Below, in pieces: positions 1 to 8,429 of a DNA stretch of 59,751 bases. Position 1 is the stretch's first letter. Each line of letters starts with the position of its first letter. This stretch comes from Erysipelotrichaceae bacterium NK3D112. GTDB lineage: Bacteria; Bacillota_I; Bacilli_A; Erysipelotrichales; Erysipelotrichaceae. The DNA is taken from assembly GCA_000701725.1 (NCBI GenBank), contig JNJQ01000017.1, positions 1 through 59,751 on the forward strand, in the 5' to 3' direction. Made by a program: the position numbers and the translations under genes. Under the pieces are notes generated by a model that made no database searches, had not been told where the DNA came from, and saw only the letters and a program-made list of their open reading frames with translations.

Positions 1-177
1 CATCGCAGCCAAACATGCGGAATCAATGAGTTCAGAGAGTTCAGGATTGTTAATAAGATTTGCCAGATCTTCCGGGACATTCTGAATGAGAGTTAAAGGT
101 TCAATATTCGTTCTGAAGACAAACAGCTGAGCCGAAAGAGACTGTATTGCCTCGAGAATATGTGATATATTTTCCAC
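1..177 (-). CDS. Unrecognised protein, N-terminal 59 codons only (cut by window edge)
   Basis: An open frame runs off the left edge. It starts at a GTG (175-177) behind an AAAGGAG ribosome binding site read on the minus strand at 190-198. The visible 59 residues begin VENISHILEAIQSL and include the acidic stretch PEDLANLINNPELSELIDSA, which looks like a soluble helical protein. I recognise no domain. It diverges from asnS across about 190 bases. Because the opposite window edge ends inside an insertion sequence, an accessory ORF of a mobile element is possible, but nothing visible proves it. Confidence 0.45.
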   Translation of the reverse strand, partial: MENISHILEAIQSLSAQLFVFRTNIEPLTLIQNVPEDLANLINNPELSELIDSACLAAM

Positions 178-366
178 GGGTGATAGTTCTCCTTTCTATG
201 GTTTGGCGACTTTAAGATAGCACAGAACTACCACCTTTTAAATTTAGGTGAACAAACAAGGATTTGAGCGGTGTACAACTGCTTGAAGATACAAAAAAAG
301 AGTAGGTCGGAAATCGGAAAAAATGACGATTTTTGACACTACCGGAAATAGAAGGAGATAAGAATT
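178..366. promoter_or_regulatory. Divergent intergenic region upstream of asnS
   Basis: This stretch separates the left-edge gene from asnS. It holds a short inverted repeat (CACCT at 232-236 and AGGTG at 246-250), an A-rich hairpin (AAATCG and CGATTT around 315-340), and the asnS ribosome binding site AGAAGGAGAT just before 367. I see no T-box consensus, so asnS does not appear to be controlled that way. No clear -35/-10 pair stands out. Confidence 0.35.
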
Positions 367-1755
367 ATGCCTACAGAAATGAGCGTCCGTGAACTTTATG
401 CACTGACAAAAGACGCAACTGAATTTGAAAGAGACCAGACCGATTATGTTCAGGTCCAGGGATGGATCCGCACTAACCGTGCCGGCAAGAATGTGTCTTT
501 CATCGCACTCAATGACGGAACTTATTTCCAGAATGTGCAGATTGTCTATTCCGCCGACTCGCTTGCGGATTATGACAAGGTCAGCAAATACCTGACCGGA
601 ACCGCGATCTCGGTCATCGGCAAATATGTGCCGACACCGGATGCCAGACAGCCTTTTGAAATCCAGGCGGCTGAGATCAATCTCGAAGGCGCGTGCGACG
701 GCACATATCCGATGCAGAAGAAGAGACATTCCTTTGAATATCTGCGTGAGGTCGGACATCTGCGTCCCCGCACAAACACATTCTCGGCAGTATTCAGAGT
801 CAGATCCTGCCTTGCCATGGCGATCCACCAGTTCTTCCAGGAACAGGGCTTTGTCTATGTCAACACACCGATCATCACCGGCAACGATGCCGAGGGTGCA
901 GGTGAGACATTCACCGTCACAACAAGAGACGATGCGAACTATGAAGAGGACTTCTTCGGCAAGCATGCCTCACTGACCGTTTCCGGTCAGCTGCAGGCGG
1001 AAGCCTTCGCGCTTGCTTTCCGTGATGTCTATACATTCGGACCGACCTTCCGTGCGGAAAACTCCAACACCACAACCCACGCGGCCGAGTTCTGGATGAT
1101 TGAACCGGAAATGGCATTTGCCGATCTGGAATATGATATGGATGTGATCGAGGACATGATCAAGTACTGCATCGACTATATCCTTGAGACATGCCCGGAG
1201 GAAATGAAGTTCTTCAACGAAAGAATCGACACTACCCTTCTGGAAAGACTCAATCATGTCAGAAACAGCGAATTCCGCAGAATGCCTTACACAGAAGCAA
1301 TCGAACTGCTCAAGCAGGCGGATGTCAAGTTTGAAAACAGCAACATCTACTGGGGTATGGATCTCAATACCGAACATGAGCGCTATATCACCGAAAAGGT
1401 TGTCAAGGGTCCGACATTCCTGATCAACTATCCGGAGGAAATCAAGGCCTTCTATATGAGACAGAACGATGACGGCAAGACAGTCGCGGCATGCGATCTG
1501 CTTGTGCCGGGAGTTGGCGAACTGGTCGGCGGCAGCCAGAGAGAAGAGAGACTTGATCTGCTTGAGGCCAAGATGGAAAAACTCGGCATGAACAAGGAAA
1601 CTCTGGAATGGTATCTCGACCTGCGCAGATACGGCGGCTGCCAGCATGCCGGATTCGGACTGGGCTTTGAGCGTCTGGTCATGTACATCACCGGCATGGA
1701 GAACATCAGAGACGTCATCCCGTTCGCAAGAACACCGCGCAACCTCTTATTCTGA
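367..1755 (+). CDS. asnS: Asparaginyl-tRNA synthetase
   Basis: Charges tRNA-Asn with asparagine in the cytoplasm using ATP. At 462 residues it has the usual length for bacterial AsnRS. An N-terminal OB-fold anticodon-binding domain (about residues 25-105) is followed by a class IIb catalytic core. Motif 2 is seen at about 228-242 ([15 protein letters not shown]), and motif 3 is GFGLGFERL at 429-437. The residues around motif 2 match AsnRS rather than AspRS. The ATG at 367 sits seven bases after AGAAGGAGAT. A strong terminator follows, so the gene is probably monocistronic with some read-through into the ABC-F gene. Confidence 0.95.
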   Translation: MPTEMSVRELYALTKDATEFERDQTDYVQVQGWIRTNRAGKNVSFIALNDGTYFQNVQIVYSADSLADYDKVSKYLTGTAISVIGKYVPTPDARQPFEIQAAEINLEGACDGTYPMQKKRHSFEYLREVGHLRPRTNTFSAVFRVRSCLAMAIHQFFQEQGFVYVNTPIITGNDAEGAGETFTVTTRDDANYEEDFFGKHASLTVSGQLQAEAFALAFRDVYTFGPTFRAENSNTTTHAAEFWMIEPEMAFADLEYDMDVIEDMIKYCIDYILETCPEEMKFFNERIDTTLLERLNHVRNSEFRRMPYTEAIELLKQADVKFENSNIYWGMDLNTEHERYITEKVVKGPTFLINYPEEIKAFYMRQNDDGKTVAACDLLVPGVGELVGGSQREERLDLLEAKMEKLGMNKETLEWYLDLRRYGGCQHAGFGLGFERLVMYITGMENIRDVIPFARTPRNLLF

Positions 1756-1771
1756 TTCACTGAACAAAATC

Positions 1772-1814
1772 AACGGGGAATGGAATTCTCAGAAAACTCC
1801 ATTCCCGTTTTTTA
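1772..1814 (+). terminator. Rho-independent terminator after asnS
   Basis: Stem AACGGGGAATGGA (1772-1784) pairs with TCCATTCCCGTT (1798-1809) and runs into T6. The T-run ends only a few bases before the ribosome binding site of the next gene (AAGGAG at about 1814-1819), so termination and translation signals nearly overlap. Confidence 0.85.
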
Positions 1815-1826
1815 AGGAGTCGTTTT

Positions 1827-3692
1827 ATGCTTTACCAGATCAGCAGAGCAGCCAAATACTACGGAGCCGAGACAGTCTTCGAGGACTGTAATTTTGAGAT
1901 CCGCGGAAAAGAGAAAATCGCCATTGTCGGCCGCAACGGCTGCGGCAAGACGACCTTTCTGAGATGCCTTTGCGGAGAGGAAAACTTTGACAGGGGAACC
2001 ATATCAAAACAGAACGGCATCACCATCGGCTACCTTGCCCAGAAAGTTCTGGAACATGATGAAAGAACCGTCGAAGAGGAGCTGATGACCATCTACGCGC
2101 ATGTCTTTGAACTTCAGGATGAGATGCGTGAGCTTGAAAAACAGATGGAAACCGATGTGAATGAGAAGATTCTTGCCCAATACGCCCGGCTTCAGGAGGA
2201 ATTCGAGTCGGTCAACGGATATAACTGGGAATCGGAAATGAAAACCGTCTTCACCCGTTTCGGCTTTGATCTTTCCGATCTGAAAAAGAAGATCGGCGAG
2301 TTCTCCGGCGGACAGAAGACACGAATCGCCTTTGTGCGTCTGCTGCTGTCCAAACCCGATGTGCTTCTTCTCGATGAGCCGACCAACCACCTCGATCTTT
2401 CCGCGATTGAATGGCTGGAAGGCTATGTGAAAAACTATCCCAGAGCGGTCGTGGTCGTATCCCATGACCGTATGTTCCTGGACCGTGTCACGGATTATGT
2501 CTATGACATGGAATTCGGAAAGATGAAGCGCTACACAGGCAGCTACTCCTCCTTCACCATTCAGAAGGAGAATGATCTCGAACGTCTTCAGCAGGCCTAT
2601 GACAGACAGCAGAAGGATATCCAGCGTCTGCAGGCACTGATTGAGAAATTCCGCTATAAGAAAAACAAGGCGGCCTTTGCACAGTCCAAGATCAAATATC
2701 TTGAACGGATGGATAAAATCGAAGTGGAGAAAGCCGACACGAAAACATTCCACGCTCATTTCACGCCTGCCATCAAAGGCGGCGAAAGGGTGCTCGATGT
2801 TGAAAAGCTGGTCATCGGATATGACAAGCCCTTATGTGAGGTTTCACTGGAAATGCACAGGGGAAACCGCATCGGCGTGATCGGCTCCAACGGCACCGGC
2901 AAATCCACCCTGGTCAAAACTCTGATGGGACTGCAGGCGCCATTAAGCGGGTCATTCCTTTACGGCCATCAGATTGAAGTCGGCTATTTCGATCAGCAGC
3001 TGGCGCAGTTCTCCAGCGGCAAGACCGTACTGGAGGAACTCTGGGATGAAAATCCCGAACTGGACAGAACCGCGGTGCGGGGAGTGCTCGGACAGTTTCT
3101 GTTCTCGGCGGATGATGTGTTCAAAACCGTCGATGTGCTCTCAGGCGGCGAGAAGGTGAGACTTTCGCTTGCCAAGCTGTTATTGAAACATTCCAACATG
3201 CTCATTCTCGATGAGCCGACCAACCATCTTGATATCCCCGGCAAGGAGGCGCTTGAGGAATCACTGAAAGGCTTCACCGGTTCCATTCTCTTCGTGTCCC
3301 ATGACCGTTATTTCATCAACCAGCTGGCCACCGGCCTGCTCATTCTCAATGATGATGAAACAACCGAATTCTTTGACGGCACCTATGAGGAATATATGGA
3401 GCGCGCCAGGGAAAAGAACATCATTCAGAAGGCCGAGGTGCCAAAAGCCTCTGTCCAGAAGGATGAGAAGAAGCGCTTATCCCCGGAAGGCAGAAGAAGA
3501 CGTCTTGCCGCGGTGGAAAAGAAGATCACCGAAACCGAGGCGGAACTGGAAAAACTCAGGGAACTGCGCTTTGATCCGGAATATTACCAGGATTATACAA
3601 AGCTCAATGAGCTCGATGAAAAGATCACCGCTTTGGAAAATGACACCGCCCGCCTGATGGACGAGTGGGAAGAACTCAGCGAAGAATCATAG
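1827..3692 (+). CDS. ABC-F family ATPase (YdiF/Uup-like, ribosome-associated)
   Basis: Soluble twin-ATPase protein of 621 residues without membrane segments. The family binds the ribosomal E site and relieves stalling or drug inhibition. Two nucleotide-binding domains are visible. The first has Walker A GRNGCGKTT at 35-43, signature SGGQ, and LLLDEPTNHLD near 180. The second has GSNGTGKST near 353, signature SGGEK, and LILDEPTNHLD near 460. A basic linker of about 80 residues (P-site tRNA interaction motif) lies between them. The C-terminal 70 residues are a Glu/Lys-rich coiled coil, as in YdiF. Housekeeping translation factor and resistance factor cannot be told apart from sequence. The neighbour asnS also works in translation. 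Confidence 0.85.
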   Translation: MLYQISRAAKYYGAETVFEDCNFEIRGKEKIAIVGRNGCGKTTFLRCLCGEENFDRGTISKQNGITIGYLAQKVLEHDERTVEEELMTIYAHVFELQDEMRELEKQMETDVNEKILAQYARLQEEFESVNGYNWESEMKTVFTRFGFDLSDLKKKIGEFSGGQKTRIAFVRLLLSKPDVLLLDEPTNHLDLSAIEWLEGYVKNYPRAVVVVSHDRMFLDRVTDYVYDMEFGKMKRYTGSYSSFTIQKENDLERLQQAYDRQQKDIQRLQALIEKFRYKKNKAAFAQSKIKYLERMDKIEVEKADTKTFHAHFTPAIKGGERVLDVEKLVIGYDKPLCEVSLEMHRGNRIGVIGSNGTGKSTLVKTLMGLQAPLSGSFLYGHQIEVGYFDQQLAQFSSGKTVLEELWDENPELDRTAVRGVLGQFLFSADDVFKTVDVLSGGEKVRLSLAKLLLKHSNMLILDEPTNHLDIPGKEALEESLKGFTGSILFVSHDRYFINQLATGLLILNDDETTEFFDGTYEEYMERAREKNIIQKAEVPKASVQKDEKKRLSPEGRRRRLAAVEKKITETEAELEKLRELRFDPEYYQDYTKLNELDEKITALENDTARLMDEWEELSEES

Positions 3693-3698
3693 TCAAAA

Positions 3699-3734
3699 AC
3701 AGCAACAGTGCGTACCCGCCTGTTGTTGTTTTGT
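3699..3734 (+). terminator. Terminator after ABC-F gene
   Basis: ACAGCAACAG (3699-3708) pairs with CTGTTGTTGT (3720-3729), one G-U pair included, followed by TTTGTT. It abuts the extended -10 element used by the next gene. Confidence 0.7.
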
Positions 3735-3740
3735 TATAAT
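3732..3740 (+). promoter_or_regulatory. Extended -10 promoter of the phosphofructokinase gene
   Basis: The sequence TGTTATAAT is a perfect extended -10 (TGnTATAAT). The start codon lies 32 bases downstream and the element sits in the tail of the previous terminator. No good -35 is seen, which is tolerated for extended -10 promoters. Confidence 0.6.
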
Positions 3741-3771
3741 TGAGTTGGTAATTACAGGAGAAAATATCATT

Positions 3772-5007
3772 ATGGCAAATTGTATTGTTGCTCAGTCCGG
3801 CGGTCCGAGCTCAGTCATCAACGCGACCCTTGCCGGCATTATCAAGGCGAACCAGCTGAATCCGCTCTATGACCATGTTTACGGCGGAATCAACGGGATC
3901 GAGGGTGTTCTTCAGGAACGCTTTGTCGATCTGACCAAAATGACCGAACATGAAAACCTGATACTGAGGCAGACCCCCTCAAGCGCACTCGGCTCATGCC
4001 GCTACAAGCTGAAAAGAGACAATCTCGAGGATTTCGAGAAGATCATGAAGATCATGGAGAAATACAATGTCGAGACCCTTTTCTATATCGGCGGAAACGA
4101 CTCCATGGACACGGTTGCCTCGCTTTCCGAATACGCAAAGAGAAACGGCATCAAAAACAGACGCTTCATCGGCTGTCCCAAGACCATTGACAATGATCTG
4201 GAACAGATCGACCACGCGCCCGGTTTCGCATCCGCAGCCAAATTCATCGCCACCACCGCTCTGCAGTGCTGGCAGGATGTCAACGTTTACCCGGCCAGCC
4301 GCAAGGAAGTCTTCATTCTTGAAACGATGGGAAGAGATGCCGGATGGCTTGCCGCTTCGGCATGCCTTTCGAACATCGTCGATATTCTGATCGTTCCCGA
4401 AAAGAACTTTGACAAGGAGACCGTTCTTGAGGAAATCAAGGCATGCATTGAAGCGAAGTCCAAATGCTTCGTGGTGATTTCCGAAGGAGCTCATTATCCC
4501 GACGGCACATATGTCAGCGCCGGTGAGGCACGCAATGACCTCTTCGGCCATGCCGTGCTTGGCGGAGCAGGCAAAGCGCTTGAGGAGATGATTCTTGATT
4601 CGGGTGTATGTGCCCGCTGCAAGGTCATGGACCTTTCCAGCTCCCAGCGCTGCCACGCGACCGAACAATCCAGAGTTGATGTGACGGAATCGTTCCGTCT
4701 CGGCTTGAGCGCGCACATGCGTTCTGCGGATCCTTCCTTTACCGGCAAGATGGTCAGCATCCGCAGAAGAACGGATGTCGATGAATACGATGTGGAATTC
4801 ACTGCAATCGATGCCGACAAAGTTGCCAACTTCGTACGCAATTTCCCGGAAAAATGGCTGCTGCCCAATTTCAGGGGTGTCACGGAAGAAGCGCTGGACT
4901 ATATGAGACCTCTGATCAAGGGAACACCGGATATTATTATGAAAGACGGTCTGCCCGAACAGACGGTTCCGTTCTATATGCGCGACTGTGAAATCGAAAA
5001 GCTGTAA
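3772..5007 (+). CDS. pfp: Pyrophosphate-dependent 6-phosphofructokinase
   Basis: Phosphorylates fructose 6-phosphate to the 1,6-bisphosphate with PPi as likely donor, which makes the step reversible and saves ATP. The 411-residue protein has GGNDS (not the ATP-type GGDGS) near residue 103 and PKTIDND near 137. These are the residues that select PPi over ATP in this family. The start is the ATG at 3772 behind CAGGAGAA; an in-frame GTG 27 bases upstream has no ribosome binding site. The gene stands alone between terminators. A CBS-regulated pyrophosphatase at 36695 competes for the same PPi pool. PPi use is inferred from motifs. Confidence 0.88.
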   Translation: MANCIVAQSGGPSSVINATLAGIIKANQLNPLYDHVYGGINGIEGVLQERFVDLTKMTEHENLILRQTPSSALGSCRYKLKRDNLEDFEKIMKIMEKYNVETLFYIGGNDSMDTVASLSEYAKRNGIKNRRFIGCPKTIDNDLEQIDHAPGFASAAKFIATTALQCWQDVNVYPASRKEVFILETMGRDAGWLAASACLSNIVDILIVPEKNFDKETVLEEIKACIEAKSKCFVVISEGAHYPDGTYVSAGEARNDLFGHAVLGGAGKALEEMILDSGVCARCKVMDLSSSQRCHATEQSRVDVTESFRLGLSAHMRSADPSFTGKMVSIRRRTDVDEYDVEFTAIDADKVANFVRNFPEKWLLPNFRGVTEEALDYMRPLIKGTPDIIMKDGLPEQTVPFYMRDCEIEKL

Positions 5008-5034
5008 AAATATCTGTCATATATAATGGAAAAG

Positions 5035-5062
5035 AAAAAACGCTGAATCCTCAGCGCTTTTT
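5035..5062. terminator. Bidirectional terminator (pfp and tRNA-Ser)
   Basis: Stem CGCTGA/TCAGCG (5041-5056) is flanked by A6 on the left and CTTTTTTC-like T-run on the right, so it can stop transcription of pfp from the left and tRNA-Ser from the right. Confidence 0.8.
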
Positions 5063-5068
5063 CAATCA

Positions 5069-5157
5069 TGGCGGAGAATGAGGGATTTGAACCCCCGCAC
5101 GCTTTCACGTCTAGCGGTTTTCGAAACCGCCCCCTTCAGCCTCTTGGGTAATTCTCC
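5069..5157 (-). tRNA. tRNA-Ser (anticodon CGA)
   Basis: On the minus strand GGAGAAT pairs with ATTCTCC as acceptor stem. The anticodon stem GCGGT/ACCGC encloses loop TTCGAAA with anticodon CGA, which reads UCG. A long variable arm, typical of tRNA-Ser, and a T-loop GGTTCAAATC are present. The discriminator is G and CCA is encoded, unlike the other two tRNAs of this window. Confidence 0.95.
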
Positions 5158-5260
5158 AATTGCAAATAAGAGTATACCATAAAACAAAGAATTGAAGAAA
5201 CAAAACAGGCAGATTAAAATACGTGAGTCAAACCCTCGGATATTAATGGGAGTAAGCAAT

Positions 5261-5809
5261 ATGGGACTGTTTGAAAAAGAAAAACAAAAAAAGCAGCTGT
5301 ACCGCAAAAAAGACGGGAAATATGAATACATCGGCAATCTGCGCAGACACACCGGTTCAGACGCTGAACTGAAAAAGACAAAGCTCATCCTGTGGCTGTG
5401 TGCCGCACCGGCCCTGGTCTGTGCCATTGCCTCCGGCTGTATACCTGCTACCGGAATGGTGGACAATCTGTTTGTGCTGATTCCGTTTGCGGTGGGGCTG
5501 TGTGTTCTTCTGTTTCTATGCGCAAGGCTTGCCGAGTTCACTCTGAGCGGCAGCGAGATCTGCGAAGATCTGTATGAGAAATGCGTTCCTCCATTCGGCG
5601 CACAGACAACGGTGATTGAAATCGCCGCATTCATCACGGCCGCAGCCGAAATCATCCGCTTCTTTGTGTCTTCCGGAACTGTTTCACTCAGCAGCACCCT
5701 GATTGTTGCGGGCCTGCAGCTGATGACGGCGGGACTTTGCGTGATATTTGCCCGAAAGGTCAGCGGAATGGATTTTGAGCTGGTTCACGGTTCAGCCGTG
5801 TCAAACTGA
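5261..5809 (+). CDS. Small four-helix membrane protein, unknown function
   Basis: A 182-residue protein that I do not recognise. The cytoplasmic N-terminus is very basic (KEKQKKQLYRKKDGKYEYIG), followed by four predicted membrane helices at roughly residues 38-60, 70-93, 115-135 and 142-165, with only short loops. The ATG at 5261 has GGGAG eight bases upstream; an upstream in-frame start exists but would run into the tRNA-Ser flank. It appears to be a single gene with its own weak terminator. No partner gene nearby suggests a role. Confidence 0.7.
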   Translation: MGLFEKEKQKKQLYRKKDGKYEYIGNLRRHTGSDAELKKTKLILWLCAAPALVCAIASGCIPATGMVDNLFVLIPFAVGLCVLLFLCARLAEFTLSGSEICEDLYEKCVPPFGAQTTVIEIAAFITAAAEIIRFFVSSGTVSLSSTLIVAGLQLMTAGLCVIFARKVSGMDFELVHGSAVSN

Positions 5810-5888
5810 CACGGTAACAGCTTAAATCTCATCAATCTTAATAAATATGAAACAGTTGTCTTCAGATCATGAAATGACGGCGCAAAGG

Positions 5889-5925
5889 GCAGGGGAAGCC
5901 GGAAAGGGATGCTCCTGCTTTTTCC
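5889..5925 (+). terminator. Putative terminator after the small membrane protein gene
   Basis: GCAGGGG (5889-5895) pairs with CTCCTGC (5912-5918) with one G-U pair and is followed by TTTTTCC. Confidence 0.5.
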
Positions 5926-6216
5926 TTGCGGCAGATGAAATCAGAACGTTCAGTGAAAAGCAATGCCGGACACGCCGCCGAAAATAAGGCAGGTGACGTA
6001 AAAAAATGCAGATAATCAAAGACTTTTTTGAACTGCATCATAAAAGAAAGGAAGACGGAATGTTTCAGAACATGCAGGAAACAGACCGGCGGCCGGGAAG
6101 TTTCGCCTGAAACAGCCGGATATTTGACTTATGAAAATACGAGAAAGTATTTACATCATCGGTTGAAAATTTACACATTTCTTGGAAGAAAGGGCCTTGT
6201 AAAAAAGCGTGTATCA
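5926..6216. other. Gene-poor leader upstream of oppA
   Basis: About 290 bases between a terminator and the oppA promoter without a convincing gene. One possible micro-ORF of 34 codons (ATG at 6006, stop at 6108-6110; MQIIKDFFELHHKRK...) has a poor AGGTGA ribosome site. The stretch is more A+T-rich than neighbouring genes. I see no riboswitch consensus or long repeat. Confidence 0.3.
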
Positions 6217-6245
6217 TTGACAGTGTGTATGAGAAATAATAAAAT
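6217..6245 (+). promoter_or_regulatory. Strong sigma-A promoter of oppA
   Basis: Perfect -35 TTGACA (6217-6222), 17-base spacer, -10 TAAAAT (6240-6245). Together with the near-ideal AGGAGGGAAAG ribosome binding site it predicts high expression of the binding protein. Confidence 0.8.
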
Positions 6246-6302
6246 ACCTTGTATAAATGCATCGATTTAATGCATTGATGTATTGCTTAGGAGGGAAAGA
6301 AA

Positions 6303-8243
6303 ATGAGCAATTCAAGAAAGTGGTTAGCTGGTGTTCTTGCTCTTGCAATGCTTGCAGGATGCTCAGGCAGCGGCGAAGCTTCAGGCAACACTGATTCCGA
6401 AGGCTCTGGCGAACCGAAAGTCGGCGGCCAGATCATCTACGGAAGCACAACCGAACTGTCCGGTGACCTTGGTAATGCTTGGTGGACAAACAACGCTTCA
6501 GACGCTATGGTTCGTCAGCTGATTGATGACTACGGAACAGTCACAACAGACCAGGGCGGCGAACTCGTCGAAAACGCTACAACATGCGCAGGTATCGAAT
6601 CTGTCGCAAACGATGACGGCACAAAGACATTCACAGTCAAGATCAAGGAAGGCCTGACATTCAACAACGGCGATCCGATCACAGCTGCTAACTATGTCGC
6701 TTATGCACTCGTTGCTTACTCCGCACAGAACAAGGAAGCTGGCGCAAAAGTTTCCTCTGACCAGGTTGTCGGCGCCAAGGAATACCAGAACGGCGAGACA
6801 AACAAACTGTCCGGTGTCAGACTGATTGACGATTACACATATGCAATCTCCATCACATCTGACTATGTTCCTTATTACTTCGAAGAGAGCTATGCTTCTC
6901 TGTCCCCGATTTCCATGAAGCTCTATGCTCCGAGCCAGGCAGACATCAAGGTTGCTGACGACGGCGACGGCGCTTACTTCGCAGATGGTGAAATCACAGC
7001 AGCTGAACTCGACGCTTCCCGTTATGTATATGCTGACAGAATCTCTGCGGGCCCTTACACACTGAAGGAATTCGACCAGGCAGCTCTCACAGCTACACTC
7101 GAAATCAACCCGAACTACGGTGGAAACTTCGAAGGCCAGAAGCCTCATGTTGAAAAGATCATCGTTGTCAAGGCTGAAGATGAAACACAGATTGACGCTC
7201 TGAAGACAGGCGCAATCGACTTCCTCTCTGCCATCACAGGCGGTGCTCAGGTTAACGCAGCTCTCGACCTCGTTGAAGCTGGTGGATTCTCTGAAGTACA
7301 CTATGACCGTAACGGTTATGGTAAGCTGATGTTCCAGTGCGACTTCGGTCCGACACAGTTCAAGGAAGTCCGTCATGCAGTTGCTTACCTGCTCGACAGA
7401 AATGAATTCGCTAACCAGTTCTGCGAAGGTTACGGTTCAGTCGTTCACGGTCCTTACGGAATCGCTTCCTGGATGTACAATGACTCCAAAGAACAGCTTG
7501 CTGAAAAGCTCGAAACATATGACTACAGCCTTGATAAGGCAGTCGAAGTCCTCAAGGAAGGCGGCTGGGTTTACAATGCTGACGGCACAGACTATGTAGA
7601 CGGTTCCGGCCTTGTCCGTTACAAGGAAGTTACAGACGAAGAAGCTAAGGTTGCTGAAGGCAAAGACTATACAGGTGTTGTTGAAGTCGGCGGCAAGAAG
7701 CTGATGCCTCTCCACATTGAATGGTCCTCTTCTGAAGGCAACTCCGTATCCGAACTCCTCGCTGTCATGCTCGCTAACGGCGAACAGACAAAGCAGGCCG
7801 GTATGGAAATCAACCAGAACGTTATGTCCTTCGACGACCTTCTGAACTACATGTACCGTGATGCAACTCAGGGTGAACAGTATGGTGTCAAGACATATGG
7901 CATGTACAACCTCGCTACAAACTTCACAGCTCTCTATGACCAGTCCTACCAGTTCACAATGGATCCGGATCTGGTAGCTCAGGGATGGAACACCAACTTC
8001 ACAGATGATGAAAAGCTCGACAAGCTCTCCATGGATATGGTTTATGGTGTTGAAGCTGGCGACGACGCAACATATCTGCAGACTTGGGTAGACTTCATCG
8101 ATGAATGGAATGACTACCTCCCTGAAGTTCCGCTGTATTCCAACGTTTATTACGACATTATGAATTCCAAGATCAAGAACCTCGAATGCAACTCACTGTT
8201 TGACTTCTATCAGGCAGTTGTCTATGCATATATTGAGGAATAA
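6303..8243 (+). CDS. oppA: Oligopeptide ABC transporter, substrate-binding lipoprotein
   Basis: Captures peptides (or a similar solute) outside the membrane and delivers them to the OppBC permease. The 646-residue protein starts with a lipoprotein signal (about 1-20) ending in lipobox LAGC, so Cys20 is the lipidated residue. A Gly/Ser/Glu-rich linker follows, then a family 5 extracellular solute-binding domain (about 38-640). At over 640 residues it is longer than typical OppA (about 540), with acidic insertions around residues 215-240. Its codons (GCT, ACA, GGC) differ from neighbours and resemble highly expressed genes. First gene of the operon, separated from oppB by a hairpin. Substrate specificity cannot be read from sequence. 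Confidence 0.9.
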   Translation: MSNSRKWLAGVLALAMLAGCSGSGEASGNTDSEGSGEPKVGGQIIYGSTTELSGDLGNAWWTNNASDAMVRQLIDDYGTVTTDQGGELVENATTCAGIESVANDDGTKTFTVKIKEGLTFNNGDPITAANYVAYALVAYSAQNKEAGAKVSSDQVVGAKEYQNGETNKLSGVRLIDDYTYAISITSDYVPYYFEESYASLSPISMKLYAPSQADIKVADDGDGAYFADGEITAAELDASRYVYADRISAGPYTLKEFDQAALTATLEINPNYGGNFEGQKPHVEKIIVVKAEDETQIDALKTGAIDFLSAITGGAQVNAALDLVEAGGFSEVHYDRNGYGKLMFQCDFGPTQFKEVRHAVAYLLDRNEFANQFCEGYGSVVHGPYGIASWMYNDSKEQLAEKLETYDYSLDKAVEVLKEGGWVYNADGTDYVDGSGLVRYKEVTDEEAKVAEGKDYTGVVEVGGKKLMPLHIEWSSSEGNSVSELLAVMLANGEQTKQAGMEINQNVMSFDDLLNYMYRDATQGEQYGVKTYGMYNLATNFTALYDQSYQFTMDPDLVAQGWNTNFTDDEKLDKLSMDMVYGVEAGDDATYLQTWVDFIDEWNDYLPEVPLYSNVYYDIMNSKIKNLECNSLFDFYQAVVYAYIEE

Positions 8244-8283
8244 TCTTAGATTCTGATTCATAATAAATAACCAGAGGCATGCA

Positions 8284-8324
8284 ACCAGCAGAGTGCATAA
8301 CAAAGCAGTGTACTCTGCTGGTTT
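8284..8324 (+). terminator. Intercistronic hairpin between oppA and oppB
   Basis: ACCAGCAGAGT (8284-8294) pairs perfectly with ACTCTGCTGGT (8312-8322), followed by a short interrupted T-run (TTTCTATGATTT). The weak T-run suggests partial termination or an RNase barrier. Either would give more binding protein than permease. Confidence 0.65.
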
Positions 8325-8429
8325 CTATGATTTATAGAGATTTTGAATCTTATTATCAGCATAAAAGCAGAAGATCAGCTTCGGCTCTTATGCGGGTAAT
8401 AAGTTCATATAAAGAGAGGGGGAGCCACC

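Noticed and set aside
190-366. T-box riboswitch upstream of asnS
   Set aside because: No GGTGGTACCGCG-like T-box consensus or terminator is visible in the leader.
6498-7376. Long minus-strand frame inside oppA
   Set aside because: Cysteine-rich, without ribosome site, and fully antisense to a gene with a clear family; it is a shadow of the oppA codon bias.
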